A stretch of 64,000 bases of DNA from Hoeflea sp. YIM 152468 (GTDB lineage: Bacteria; Pseudomonadota; Alphaproteobacteria; Rhizobiales; Rhizobiaceae). The notes under the pieces are model-generated. The model was given only the letters and a program-made list of their open reading frames with translations, was not told the origin of the DNA and made no database searches. Positions 8,994-17,181 of the stretch are shown here, piece by piece. The stretch spans positions 248,001 to 312,000 of the forward strand of contig NZ_JARGET010000038.1 of NCBI RefSeq assembly GCF_029210485.1. The letters run 5' to 3'. The position numbers were made by a program, and so were the translations under genes. How positions within the stretch are numbered: the stretch's first letter is position 1; each line of letters opens with the position of its first letter.

Positions 8994-9293
8994 AATCCGC
9001 CCTCCGGGTGTTCAACTTGACTGCAGAAGTGAATATAGGACATATATCGTAATATAGGCCATTCCAAAAATGGCGCAATTGCATACCCGGACTTGTCGGA
9101 ACTGATCCTGCCAAGGCTGGAGACCCCACCATGTTTTTGAGCATCATCCCATTCGCACTCCGCCTCAAGACCCTCCAGGGAATAGACGCCGTGCAGCGTG
9201 CGGCCGTTTCCGGCGAGGCGATGATGGTGCGATCGCGCGGCCTCAGCAAACCTTGCAAGAGTGCAGGATGATTTCCGCCTCGGAGCACGCCAA
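8994..9293. promoter_or_regulatory. Divergent intergenic region between the GntR gene and the aroE-like gene
   Basis: No convincing gene here. The segment 9031-9058 is AT-rich and holds a direct repeat AATATAGG (9032-9039 and 9051-9058) flanking the inverted repeat TATAT-CGTA-ATATA (9043-9056). This is a plausible regulator binding site and promoter for the divergent genes. A 46-codon frame from ATG 9131 has no family features. Confidence 0.4.
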
Positions 9294-10133
9294 ATGATTT
9301 CAGGGACAACAGAACTGATTGCCCATCTGGGTGTGCCGACAGGGTCATTTCGTGCGCCGCTGATCTACAATCCCTGGTTTGAAGCCAATGCCATTGACGC
9401 GCGGGTGTTTCCGATGGGGTGTGAAGCAGAGGATTACGCGGCCTTGCTGCCGCTTCTCTTCCGGCTCCGCAATATTCGCGGAGCGCTGGTGACGATGCCG
9501 CACAAGGTGGCGACAGTCGGGCTGCTGGACGAGATGTCTCCGGCGGTCCGGATCTCGGGCGCCTGCAATGCGGTCAGACGCGACCGTGCCGGGCGGCTGG
9601 TTGGCGACATGTTTGATGGCGAAGGGTTTGTGCGGGCGATGCGGCACAAGGGTCGCATCATAGCGGGCTCCACGGCGCTGATTGTCGGATGCGGTGGCGT
9701 CGGGTCAGCCATCGCCGCCGCGCTGGCAGCGGCAGGTGTCGCCGAACTGGGGCTCTATGACACGCGTCCGCAGGTGGCCGAAGCGCTCGCCGGACGTCTG
9801 CGGCGACATTATCCGCAACTCAGCCTCAGCCAGGGCTCCACCAACCCCGCCGGATGGGCCACGGTGGTCAATGCCACGCCGCTGGGCATGAACCAGGGCG
9901 ATCCGATGCCGGTCGATGTCAGCCGCATCGATCCGTCCGCCTTTGTCGGCGAGGTGGTGATGAAGCAGACCACAACGCCTTTCATTGCGGCGGCACGCCA
10001 GCGCGGGTGCGTGACTCAGGTCGGCATCGACATGCTCTTTGAGCAAATTCCCGCCTATCTGGAGTTTTTTGGCTTTCCGGCTGCAACTGCGACAGAGTTG
10101 CGCACGGTTTCGGGAATGGTTGATCAGCCTTGA
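9294..10133 (+). CDS. Shikimate/quinate dehydrogenase-like protein (AroE paralogue)
   Basis: A 279-residue NAD(P)-dependent oxidoreductase of the shikimate dehydrogenase family. The catalytic lysine is in MPHK (K71), the dinucleotide glycine loop in GCGGVGSA (about residues 131-138), NATPLGM near 193 and a C-terminal Q-IGIDMLFEQ equivalent (QVGIDMLFEQ). The N-terminal SLSP substrate serines of true AroE are replaced by a GVPTGSFRAPLIYN segment, and the second half of the substrate pocket differs, so it probably acts on quinate or another cyclic polyol acid rather than in chorismate synthesis. ATG 9294 follows CGGAG by 8 bases. It is divergent from the GntR gene and TRAP importer, which suggests uptake and oxidation of the same compound; this link is inferred. 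Confidence 0.85.
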   Translation: MISGTTELIAHLGVPTGSFRAPLIYNPWFEANAIDARVFPMGCEAEDYAALLPLLFRLRNIRGALVTMPHKVATVGLLDEMSPAVRISGACNAVRRDRAGRLVGDMFDGEGFVRAMRHKGRIIAGSTALIVGCGGVGSAIAAALAAAGVAELGLYDTRPQVAEALAGRLRRHYPQLSLSQGSTNPAGWATVVNATPLGMNQGDPMPVDVSRIDPSAFVGEVVMKQTTTPFIAAARQRGCVTQVGIDMLFEQIPAYLEFFGFPAATATELRTVSGMVDQP

Positions 10134-10364
10134 TCGCGGAGCCGCCGCTGAGCAGTCCGGTTGCGCGTCCTACCAAGTCGAAGGCCGCACCAGGAATTGC
10201 GGCTCTTCACTAAAAAGGCTCGCGGCATGGATGATCAAGGCTCCGCGCGTGGGCGAATCGGGCCGTGCCGTTGATTTTCGCAAGTATATCGATACAGTCT
10301 TCCAAACAAACCGGCTGCCAGAGATCGTTTTTCAGGTTGAAGCGATTGGCGAGGGGAGCATCTT

Positions 10365-11288
10365 GTGGAAACGACTTCCGGCGAAGCAAGAACTTTGAGA
10401 TTTGAACAAGTGTGCTACGGCAAACCCGTCCGCACACACAGTGGTCCGTTGCACGAGAGTGCCCTTTACGGCGTCAATTCGGTAACGCCAGGCATCGATA
10501 ATCCGCTGCGCTTCATCCCGGCCAATTTTCTTGGCCATGCAAACCTCACGTCCAACATGATCGATCCCGAATATGCCGGACAGGGAGCGCTTATCGTCAA
10601 GGCTGTCGACGAAGGGCTGGCATTCATGCGGATGCGCTATCGGGCGGAAGCCGGTGAGGGCGAAAGCGGGCGGCAGTTCCTTCTTTCGCGCACACTGGTG
10701 CTTGCCGGGGTGAGCCATTGGCACGAGATCCCTCCAGGGCTGTTTTCGTGGTGCGAACAGCGTTTGAATGCGCAACCCTTTGTGTTCGATCAGTCAAGTG
10801 CACCATCAGTCCAGCAGATAGAGGTGCCGTTTTTTCAGGCGCGGGACGTGAACTGGTTCGACGAGTTGAGCCAGCGCCGCCAGATCCAGTTGGGATCCGC
10901 ATTCCAGGCGATAACCCGGCGGGTAGGCTGGACGGTCTCCAGACTGGTTGCCGAGGAGGAAAAGCAAAGGCCCGCGGCGCTGATCGCGGCTGATCTCGAT
11001 GTTATCGCCTCGCTGCCGCGCAAATTTTCTCTGCGCAACGGCAAGGCCGACCAGTTCATCCTCAATCTCGGACTTGATCCGGAATTGACCCCTGGCGCGG
11101 TAAGCTACTTCCCGGGGCATCGCGGCAGCGCCATCGAGGCGCCGGACCTGCACGCGCTCAGGGTTGCCATCATCTCCAGCAAGGACAATCGACCGGCTGA
11201 AGCAAGCGAAAAGCGCAGTTCCGGGTTCTCCGACAGTCTAGATCGCAGGATTGGAAGTGAACCGATTCCCTTGAGATGGCTTTCATAA
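10365..11288 (+). CDS. Protein of unknown function, first gene of the unusual block
   Basis: A 307-residue soluble protein with no signal peptide or membrane segment. The GTG start is supported by GGGGAG eight bases upstream. It has an N-terminal half rich in predicted strands (RFEQVCYG, GALIVKAVDEGLAFMRMRY, RQFLLSRTLVLAG) and a helical second half (ELSQRRQIQLGSAFQAITRRVGWTVSRLV), ending with a poorly conserved-looking tail. I do not recognise the family. General resemblance to the accessory proteins that accompany bacterial GTPase-centred systems (GAP1-type) was considered because a GTPase-like gene lies in the same block, but I cannot demonstrate it. It is separated from the next gene by a 129-bp AT-rich promoter-like gap, so it is probably its own transcript. 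Confidence 0.75.
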   Translation: METTSGEARTLRFEQVCYGKPVRTHSGPLHESALYGVNSVTPGIDNPLRFIPANFLGHANLTSNMIDPEYAGQGALIVKAVDEGLAFMRMRYRAEAGEGESGRQFLLSRTLVLAGVSHWHEIPPGLFSWCEQRLNAQPFVFDQSSAPSVQQIEVPFFQARDVNWFDELSQRRQIQLGSAFQAITRRVGWTVSRLVAEEEKQRPAALIAADLDVIASLPRKFSLRNGKADQFILNLGLDPELTPGAVSYFPGHRGSAIEAPDLHALRVAIISSKDNRPAEASEKRSSGFSDSLDRRIGSEPIPLRWLS

Positions 11289-11417
11289 TCATATCAAACA
11301 ATTATGTTGCATTTTAATCATTTACTTTAGTCAAATTCAACTGCTTTCCAACTGTTGCGCTAAGGATTTATAAACGATAACGTTCTGCCTCGTATCAGTA
11401 CTAGCGTTGGGTCTTTA
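11289..11417 (+). promoter_or_regulatory. AT-rich promoter region of the SrfB/PBP/SEDS operon
   Basis: This 129-bp gap is strikingly AT-rich in a GC-rich neighbourhood, with runs such as CATATCAAACAATTATGTTGCATTTTAATCA in outline, a TTGCAT to TTTACT pair and TTTATAAACGATAACG near 11367. No gene fits. It most likely carries the promoter for the gene at 11418 and its operon. Exact -35 and -10 boxes cannot be fixed by eye. Confidence 0.5.
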
Positions 11418-14400
11418 ATGGTAGATTGGGATCTTAGTAACCCAAAGAAAACTCAACTAAGAGTTGAGAATAGTACCGTGATCTGTGATCTGGGAAAGTT
11501 CTCATCTGTAGCAACGCTGTACCAGTCGTCTTCGGTTGACGGCGACAACCTAAAAATATCGGTTGCCGGATACATAGAGGAGGCACCCTGGCTCAACGCG
11601 TCCCTCTGGGACTCGGAAACCGGCGAGACGATACTTCAATGCGAGATCGGCCATACGAAAAACATTGACCTGGTGCTGGAATGTGCCCGGGAGCCAACCG
11701 ATGACGAGATTGCAGAGGCATCCCGCGATCTGTTCGCGCTGTCGATAACGCTGCAGTCCAAGCGCGGTGACGGCCAGTCACAGAATCTCAGGGTCGAACT
11801 TGCCGGTTTGCGGCTGCAGACGTTGATATGGCAGCCGCCGCTGATTCAGCCGCGGCAGGCCGCAATCCCGGAGATCAGCCGGGTCGAAAAGCAGGATCAC
11901 GACGAGGTTGATCTGTTCAACATCAACGTCAAGCAACCGGTGGCCCGTCTCGAGTTTGGCGGCGACCCCGTCAATGCGCTCGTTTCCGGACGCTTGAGCT
12001 GCCTTGTGGATGACGAAATCCGGGTGGTGTCGGCCGAGTTGAGCCTGGATACGGTTGTGGCCCGTTCGACCTCGGGCGTGGCCTGCGAATTGCGCGCGGG
12101 ACACGAGGTTTCCATCGCCTGCATCGTGTCCATCAACGAGATCTTCGAAGTGGCCGAGAGCGCGGACAGTCTGCAGATGCAGTTCGAGTGGAACTGTATT
12201 TTCAGCGATGAAAGCCAGACCCCGCTTTCGGGCGTTTATGATTTCGGACTGCAGCTGAGGCAGGGGGAAATCCTGGCCCTGAAGTATCGCGATGCGTCGG
12301 CGGTACCCAACATGACGCGCAGTCAAGCAGCCTTCGCCGAGCGGTTTCCGCTTGAATTTTCGGTGCCGGTTTCGGGGGGCGGAGTGCAATTCGAAGTCGG
12401 CGACACGATCGAGTTCGACGTGGTCAGCCTGGACGACAGCTGGGATGTCGTGGCCCATGCCCACATCCTGCCTGAAGGCGAGAAAATGGCGCTGACCGGC
12501 CGTGATGATTTCAAGCTGGTGCGCGACATCGAGGTCGACCAGGCCACTGGCGGCAAGATCCAGATCCCCTTTCATGACACAACGCTGGACGAGACCAGCG
12601 ATACCGATCGCTATCAGCTTTTCATCCGGTTCGAGGCCCGGCGGCTGAAAATCCGGGCGGGAATGTCGCTTGTCGCCGAAGACGATCTGTTCGAACACAA
12701 ATACGGAATGGTTGCGATCGACATCGTCTTGCGCCAGCGCGACCCGAAATTCCTGATCTGCCTGGATTTTGGCGCGTCGGCGATTGCGGCCTGGTTTGGC
12801 AGGGTGGAGCGAAACCTGGCCCGGCAATTGATTCCGCTGGGATCGTTTGCCTACAGCCTTGCCGGTGCGCATGCGGAATATGATCCGAACAAGAAGCGGT
12901 GGCAGAATGTTCTGATCCCATCCACCATCGGCTTGAACCCGACCCGGCACGTGCGCTCGCGCAAGGCGCCATTGTCCTATGGCAACCTGTCCTTCGTCGG
13001 CACCAAGCTGCAGGCGGCCGAAAAGCGGATGGCGCTGTTTGGCCGGACCTATGATGTCTCGATTCCGGTGGATAGGGACTTTCTCGCCGATGGCGAATCT
13101 TCGGCTTTTCTCGAGCTTCAGACCATCGTGATTCCCGACCTCAAGCGGATGCTGATGAATGCCGAACCGGAGTTCAAGTATCGCATCAAGCAGTCGGTCA
13201 TCGAGCGCACCACCAATGGGCTGCAGTCGACCAGGGAAATCAACCTGGCAGCCTTGACCCGCGATGCCTTCCACGAGCTCGGATCCTATATGATCCCCAA
13301 TTCGCTGTTTCATGCGCACGACCAACTCGATGGCCCGATTGTCAGCGAATTCGGCGATGAACGCTTCGATCAGTGGCTGGAATGCGCTGACAGCGACGTT
13401 CAGGTCGTGGTGACCCATCCAAGCGGCATCGCCCATCACAAGCGGGAGCTCTACAAGAACGCTGCACGGGCCTTTGCACAAGGGCTGACGGGAACGCAGG
13501 ACAACCGCGCAGCGCGCGAGCCGAAACTCATTCCCGAAGCCCTGGCTGCCGCCTATTTCGGCATTTCCCGCTCGGCCGGCCGCCGCGACGGAACCGAGAT
13601 ATTTGCGTGTCTCGACATTGGCGCCAGCACTGTCGACGCAAGCTTGATCGAAGTCAAAATGCGCCATGACAGCATCGAGAGCTGGAAGGTGTTCGCGCAT
13701 TTCGGAGCCACCATAGGCGGTGCCAACCTGGATGAGGCGCTGCTGGCGATGCTGATCCAGAATTTGCGGGAACTGTTTACCTCAACCGAGCCGGTGTTCG
13801 AAGATCTGGAGCTCGATCACAGGTTTTTGCGCGACGAGGCGCTCAAGGCAGCACTGTTGCCGCGGATTCAACAGGCAAAGCGTGCACTGTCGGACACGCT
13901 CCTGCGCCAGGCCAGCTCGGACAAGGAATTCGGTTGGGCCTTGGAAGGGGACGGCAGCTGTTTCGTGGTCGAATTGAACGACATCCTTCGCAGCGCAACA
14001 CCGGGACTGCCGCTGAGCGAGCGTGACACTGCCTTCCCCGGGTCACAGGACAAGGTATGGCTGCGCGTCAGAACGACCTCAACCGGCGGGCAAGCAATCT
14101 CGCTGGAGATTGCTCCAGACTTGCTCGATGCCGACCAGCCGATTTCAAACCCGACCCGCAGCAATCCGCAAACCGTTGCCCGCACACTGGGCTATGCAGT
14201 CCCGGCCATGCTGATCAGGGAGGCACGGCGCTTGAACCTGGGCGATCCGCAGTGGGTCATCACCGGACGGGCGAGCCTGTGGCCATCGGTCTTCACTGGG
14301 ATCGGCCGCACGACACAATTGTTGGGACAGAGCAGTGATGCGGCCCCGATGCGGCCCTTCGCTGCCGATGACATGAAAAACGCCACTGTTTACGGCGCAG

Positions 14401-14816
14401 CGCGGCTTGCCACATCCGGACTGGAGATCACCGACGGCGCGGATCACTCCTACGCCCTGGTGCTGCACGATGACGGACGCGGCGTGGTTTCCGAAATCGA
14501 ATATCTTGACACCCGCTCCCGCTCGGAAGGCAACAAAAGCGTCCGTTTTCTACCCAACCGCTGGCTCAGCCGTGTGTTGCCCGGACTCGATGACGTCGGC
14601 AGCGACATGGATATCAGCCGCGACGAGATCGTCCGTTTGTTTGGCGTTTTCGGACAGAAGGTGGTCGTGGATCAGTCACAGGTCAAACCCGGCGGGCTCG
14701 CCGGCGGGCAGGATCAGCATGTCGAGATTTCCTGGAAGCGCAGGAACTCCGATGTCGAATTCACGGTCGGTGATGTCATCGTTCGGCAGCCCCGAAGTCG
14801 CTTGGCGGGAACGTAG
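11418..14816 (+). CDS. SrfB-like Hsp70/actin-superfamily ATPase, 1132 residues
   Basis: A large cytoplasmic protein. Residues 1 to about 440 are strand-rich with no recognised motif. From there an actin/Hsp70-type ATPase is visible: phosphate-1 loop in LICLDFGASAIAAWFG (D450), connect-1-like LIPEALAAAYFGI (E707; Hsp70 proteins have INEPTAAALAYG), phosphate-2 loop ACLDIGASTVDASLI (D733) and adenosine motif VITGRASLWPSV (G950-R951). Overall plan and size fit the family annotated as virulence factor SrfB, though the long N-terminal extension may differ. No transmembrane segments. It is the first gene of a compact operon with a membrane-anchored small protein, a PBP-like transpeptidase and a SEDS-like protein, so I infer a scaffold or energy-coupling role analogous to MreB or FtsA. 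ATP binding and polymerisation are untested. Ribosome binding site before ATG 11418 is weak. Confidence 0.8.
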   Translation: MVDWDLSNPKKTQLRVENSTVICDLGKFSSVATLYQSSSVDGDNLKISVAGYIEEAPWLNASLWDSETGETILQCEIGHTKNIDLVLECAREPTDDEIAEASRDLFALSITLQSKRGDGQSQNLRVELAGLRLQTLIWQPPLIQPRQAAIPEISRVEKQDHDEVDLFNINVKQPVARLEFGGDPVNALVSGRLSCLVDDEIRVVSAELSLDTVVARSTSGVACELRAGHEVSIACIVSINEIFEVAESADSLQMQFEWNCIFSDESQTPLSGVYDFGLQLRQGEILALKYRDASAVPNMTRSQAAFAERFPLEFSVPVSGGGVQFEVGDTIEFDVVSLDDSWDVVAHAHILPEGEKMALTGRDDFKLVRDIEVDQATGGKIQIPFHDTTLDETSDTDRYQLFIRFEARRLKIRAGMSLVAEDDLFEHKYGMVAIDIVLRQRDPKFLICLDFGASAIAAWFGRVERNLARQLIPLGSFAYSLAGAHAEYDPNKKRWQNVLIPSTIGLNPTRHVRSRKAPLSYGNLSFVGTKLQAAEKRMALFGRTYDVSIPVDRDFLADGESSAFLELQTIVIPDLKRMLMNAEPEFKYRIKQSVIERTTNGLQSTREINLAALTRDAFHELGSYMIPNSLFHAHDQLDGPIVSEFGDERFDQWLECADSDVQVVVTHPSGIAHHKRELYKNAARAFAQGLTGTQDNRAAREPKLIPEALAAAYFGISRSAGRRDGTEIFACLDIGASTVDASLIEVKMRHDSIESWKVFAHFGATIGGANLDEALLAMLIQNLRELFTSTEPVFEDLELDHRFLRDEALKAALLPRIQQAKRALSDTLLRQASSDKEFGWALEGDGSCFVVELNDILRSATPGLPLSERDTAFPGSQDKVWLRVRTTSTGGQAISLEIAPDLLDADQPISNPTRSNPQTVARTLGYAVPAMLIREARRLNLGDPQWVITGRASLWPSVFTGIGRTTQLLGQSSDAAPMRPFAADDMKNATVYGAARLATSGLEITDGADHSYALVLHDDGRGVVSEIEYLDTRSRSEGNKSVRFLPNRWLSRVLPGLDDVGSDMDISRDEIVRLFGVFGQKVVVDQSQVKPGGLAGGQDQHVEISWKRRNSDVEFTVGDVIVRQPRSRLAGT

Positions 14817-14826
14817 AGGTCGCGAG

Positions 14827-15645
14827 ATGGCGGTGATTGGTATCGAGTTCACATCCGGATTTGCCCAGGTTCTGTTTACAGCGTTGCTTGTCGTCATCAT
14901 GGTCCTGGGAGTCTGGCTGTTGCGGCGGTTGCGCCGGAGCGAAGCGGCGCTGGGCTCGATTCGCCGGGAAAACGGCAAGCTTCGCAATGAAATCGCCAAT
15001 ATCACTGGCTGGACCACCAATGGCCGCCTGCCCGACGATTGGCAGGAGCGACTGCGCAATGACAAGGCCGCAGCCGTTGGGACAGCGCCGCATGGCGATT
15101 CCGAACAGCCCGGCGAACGCATCCTGCTGGCGGCGCATCATGCGCTGCTCTTGGTCGAGCCTCCCCATTTCGCCTCAAAGGACAGCGCCGAACAGGTGGG
15201 CCGGTCTCACAAGCGTATTGTCGACCTGATCGAAGGCCTGGCACATGAGCGGATTGACCCCCTGCCTGCCCTCGCAAACGGGGATCTGGACCGGTTGCTG
15301 TGTCTGTGGCGCCGCCTAGAGGTATATTTTCCTGATCGGGCCGAAACCGATGCCTACGGGCTCGCCGCCTATGCGGTGCTCGATCTGCTCAAACGCAAGC
15401 AAGTCGTGGTCACGGCACCCCGGCCGCTCTCGGTGGAAAACACCAAGAATTGCGTCTTCACCACAGATGATGTGGAGAAGTTGAGGGATATTTCGCGCAT
15501 CCGGACGGCGGCCCTGGCGGCCAGTTCCCGCTTTACCAACCCCCAGGGAGGAGAGGAACTCGTCATTGATTGTGAGCGGCCTGGATGGAGTGGTCCAAAC
15601 GGGCACAGGAGTCCACGAATCCTGATCCTCGATCGATCATGGTAA
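14827..15645 (+). CDS. Small membrane-anchored protein of the SEDS/PBP block
   Basis: A 272-residue protein beginning at ATG 14827, eleven bases after the upstream stop and preceded by AGAGGT. The frame extends upstream inside the previous gene but that part is a shadow. It has one N-terminal transmembrane helix (about residues 10-30, QVLFTALLVVIMVLGVWLL) followed at once by basic residues and a short coiled coil (about 35-57, SEAALGSIRRENGKLRNEI), which suggests the bulk lies in the cytoplasm. The rest (residues 95-220) is helical with LLLVEPPHFAS and LCLWRRLEVYFPDR. Family not recognised. Its place between the ATPase and the transpeptidase suggests a linker between the cytoplasmic ATPase and the membrane enzymes; that is inference. 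Confidence 0.75.
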   Translation: MAVIGIEFTSGFAQVLFTALLVVIMVLGVWLLRRLRRSEAALGSIRRENGKLRNEIANITGWTTNGRLPDDWQERLRNDKAAAVGTAPHGDSEQPGERILLAAHHALLLVEPPHFASKDSAEQVGRSHKRIVDLIEGLAHERIDPLPALANGDLDRLLCLWRRLEVYFPDRAETDAYGLAAYAVLDLLKRKQVVVTAPRPLSVENTKNCVFTTDDVEKLRDISRIRTAALAASSRFTNPQGGEELVIDCERPGWSGPNGHRSPRILILDRSW

Positions 15646-15660
15646 CACGCGGACCTTGCC

Positions 15661-17181
15661 ATGACCCTCGGTAATCCAGTCCGGTTCAGTGGTGAGTCAG
15701 ACCGCCCCGTCATCATGATTCCGGTGAAGATCGATTTGCGCGACAATCAGGCGTTCTGGCGCCGCAAGGTGTTCTCCATCCCGAAGACCGGCTTTTTTGG
15801 CTGGTTGTTCAATCGCCGCAACAAGCGCTCCCGGGATTTTCCGTGGATCGTCGGTGGCAATCCGCATCCCAACGGGCGCGCAGACATATTCCGGGTTTCG
15901 CGGGGATCGGTCGACGAGGTGCTCTACACCCTCACCAACCAGCTGGTTATCGGGACCGCCAACGGCAGCGAGGTCGTCGAGGTTGCGTTCCAGCACCTCA
16001 CCTTCATTTCCGGACCCGGCGGGGTCTGTGATACGGCCTCGGAAAGAGGTCTTGAGGAGCGGATTTCCGAAAGCCTGAGTTCCACCCTGAAAGGCTATTT
16101 CGACCCGACAATCGGTGTCCGGGTGGACTGCATGGTCAATCCGGCCCTGCCGGCCAATCAGCTCAACATGTATCTGGGGCAGGGCATTTTCGTGCCCAGA
16201 CGCGGTGAACGGCCGATCGGCTGGATCCGCTATTATCCCGATCATTCCCGGCGTGACCACTACACCGAGCCGCAATTGCTCGACGGCCGCCCGGCCGGGC
16301 TCTACAAGGGCCAGGGCGGCCTGGTGATCGGCATCGGCGAGGGGCTGCTGCATGCCGAAATCGATCTTGGTTCAGGCGAGGAGGTTCAATCCTCCTATCT
16401 GTTCATCAACAAGGACGCGGTTCTGGCGCCCACCGGCAATGATGACCGGAATCAGGGTGTCGATGCCCGCCTCTCCTTCTGCCACGGCCACGGAAATGAA
16501 CCGGTCCCGAGCCGCGTGGCAAGTGTTGACGATCAGTGCGACATTGCCTGGAAGATCGATTTTGTGGCAACTGCCCAAGCTCCGGGACGGCTGGAACTGT
16601 GTGTAGATTCGCGCAGGTCACGGCTGCACTGGAAACCGTCAGGCCGCTGCAATGCGGCAATCAACTCGCTTCTGTTTGACCTGAGGGATTTCTCGCAGCG
16701 CGACGTCGAGCGGCTCTGGGTCGATCTCGATCGGGACAATGTCCTGACCGCCTACGCCCTGCAGGTCGCCCGGGTGTCACTGGTCTGGGACTGTGAAAAC
16801 GAAGAGCAGTATGTCTATGAATGGGGTCAGACAGGGGCCCCGTTCAAGACGCTGGGAAGCGTCGGCCTCAAATGCCGGACCATCGAGGCCGGCATCATCG
16901 AGGTTGGGCGTGCCGACGGGGAGCCATTTGGTTATCTGGAACTTCCGGATTCGCCCGAAAAGGCCATATTCTCCGACGCCTTCCAGTCATTTGGCGGCTA
17001 CCATCTCGACTGGCTTGATCAGTGCGGCCGGATATCGTTTGGCGACACGGTGCTGTCGCTTGGCGAGGCCTATGCGGAAAAATGCTCAGGCATGCCGGTT
17101 TCGGCCTTCGAACCCGGCGAGACACGAAAGATCATCGGCCCTCTGGTTCTGACTCCCTACAGGGAGGGCTCTGATCCATGA
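15661..17181 (+). CDS. Soluble protein of unknown function in the SEDS/PBP operon
   Basis: A 506-residue protein with no signal peptide or membrane helix, made mainly of predicted beta strands. An N-terminal part (IMIPVKIDLRDNQAFWRR, then QHLTFISGPGGV) is followed by a helix and a strand-rich middle with GGLVIGIGEGLLHAEIDLG. The C-terminal 90 residues (EVGRADGEPFGYLEL to RISFGDTVLSLGE) have the spacing of a small beta sandwich and were considered as a degenerate FHA-type domain, but the phosphothreonine-binding arginine/serine/asparagine pattern is not visible. I do not recognise the family. Its stop overlaps the start of the transpeptidase gene by ATGA (17178-17181), so the two proteins are translated together and probably act together. 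Confidence 0.75.
   Translation: MTLGNPVRFSGESDRPVIMIPVKIDLRDNQAFWRRKVFSIPKTGFFGWLFNRRNKRSRDFPWIVGGNPHPNGRADIFRVSRGSVDEVLYTLTNQLVIGTANGSEVVEVAFQHLTFISGPGGVCDTASERGLEERISESLSSTLKGYFDPTIGVRVDCMVNPALPANQLNMYLGQGIFVPRRGERPIGWIRYYPDHSRRDHYTEPQLLDGRPAGLYKGQGGLVIGIGEGLLHAEIDLGSGEEVQSSYLFINKDAVLAPTGNDDRNQGVDARLSFCHGHGNEPVPSRVASVDDQCDIAWKIDFVATAQAPGRLELCVDSRRSRLHWKPSGRCNAAINSLLFDLRDFSQRDVERLWVDLDRDNVLTAYALQVARVSLVWDCENEEQYVYEWGQTGAPFKTLGSVGLKCRTIEAGIIEVGRADGEPFGYLELPDSPEKAIFSDAFQSFGGYHLDWLDQCGRISFGDTVLSLGEAYAEKCSGMPVSAFEPGETRKIIGPLVLTPYREGSDP

Noticed and set aside
9131-9271. 46-codon frame with ATG 9131
   Set aside because: No recognisable motif and weak start signals; it lies in the regulatory gap before the aroE-like gene.
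11778-13700. 640-codon open frame on the minus strand inside the SrfB-like gene
   Set aside because: No ribosome binding site or domain, composition typical of a shadow frame, while the plus strand shows the ATPase motifs.
14407-14826. Upstream extension of the 272-residue membrane protein
   Set aside because: It lies wholly inside the ATPase gene in another frame; the ATG at 14827 has a ribosome binding site and starts a proper membrane anchor.
15661-17181. FHA domain in the 506-residue protein
   Set aside because: Strand pattern is suggestive, but the expected arginine, serine and asparagine phosphothreonine-binding positions are not seen.
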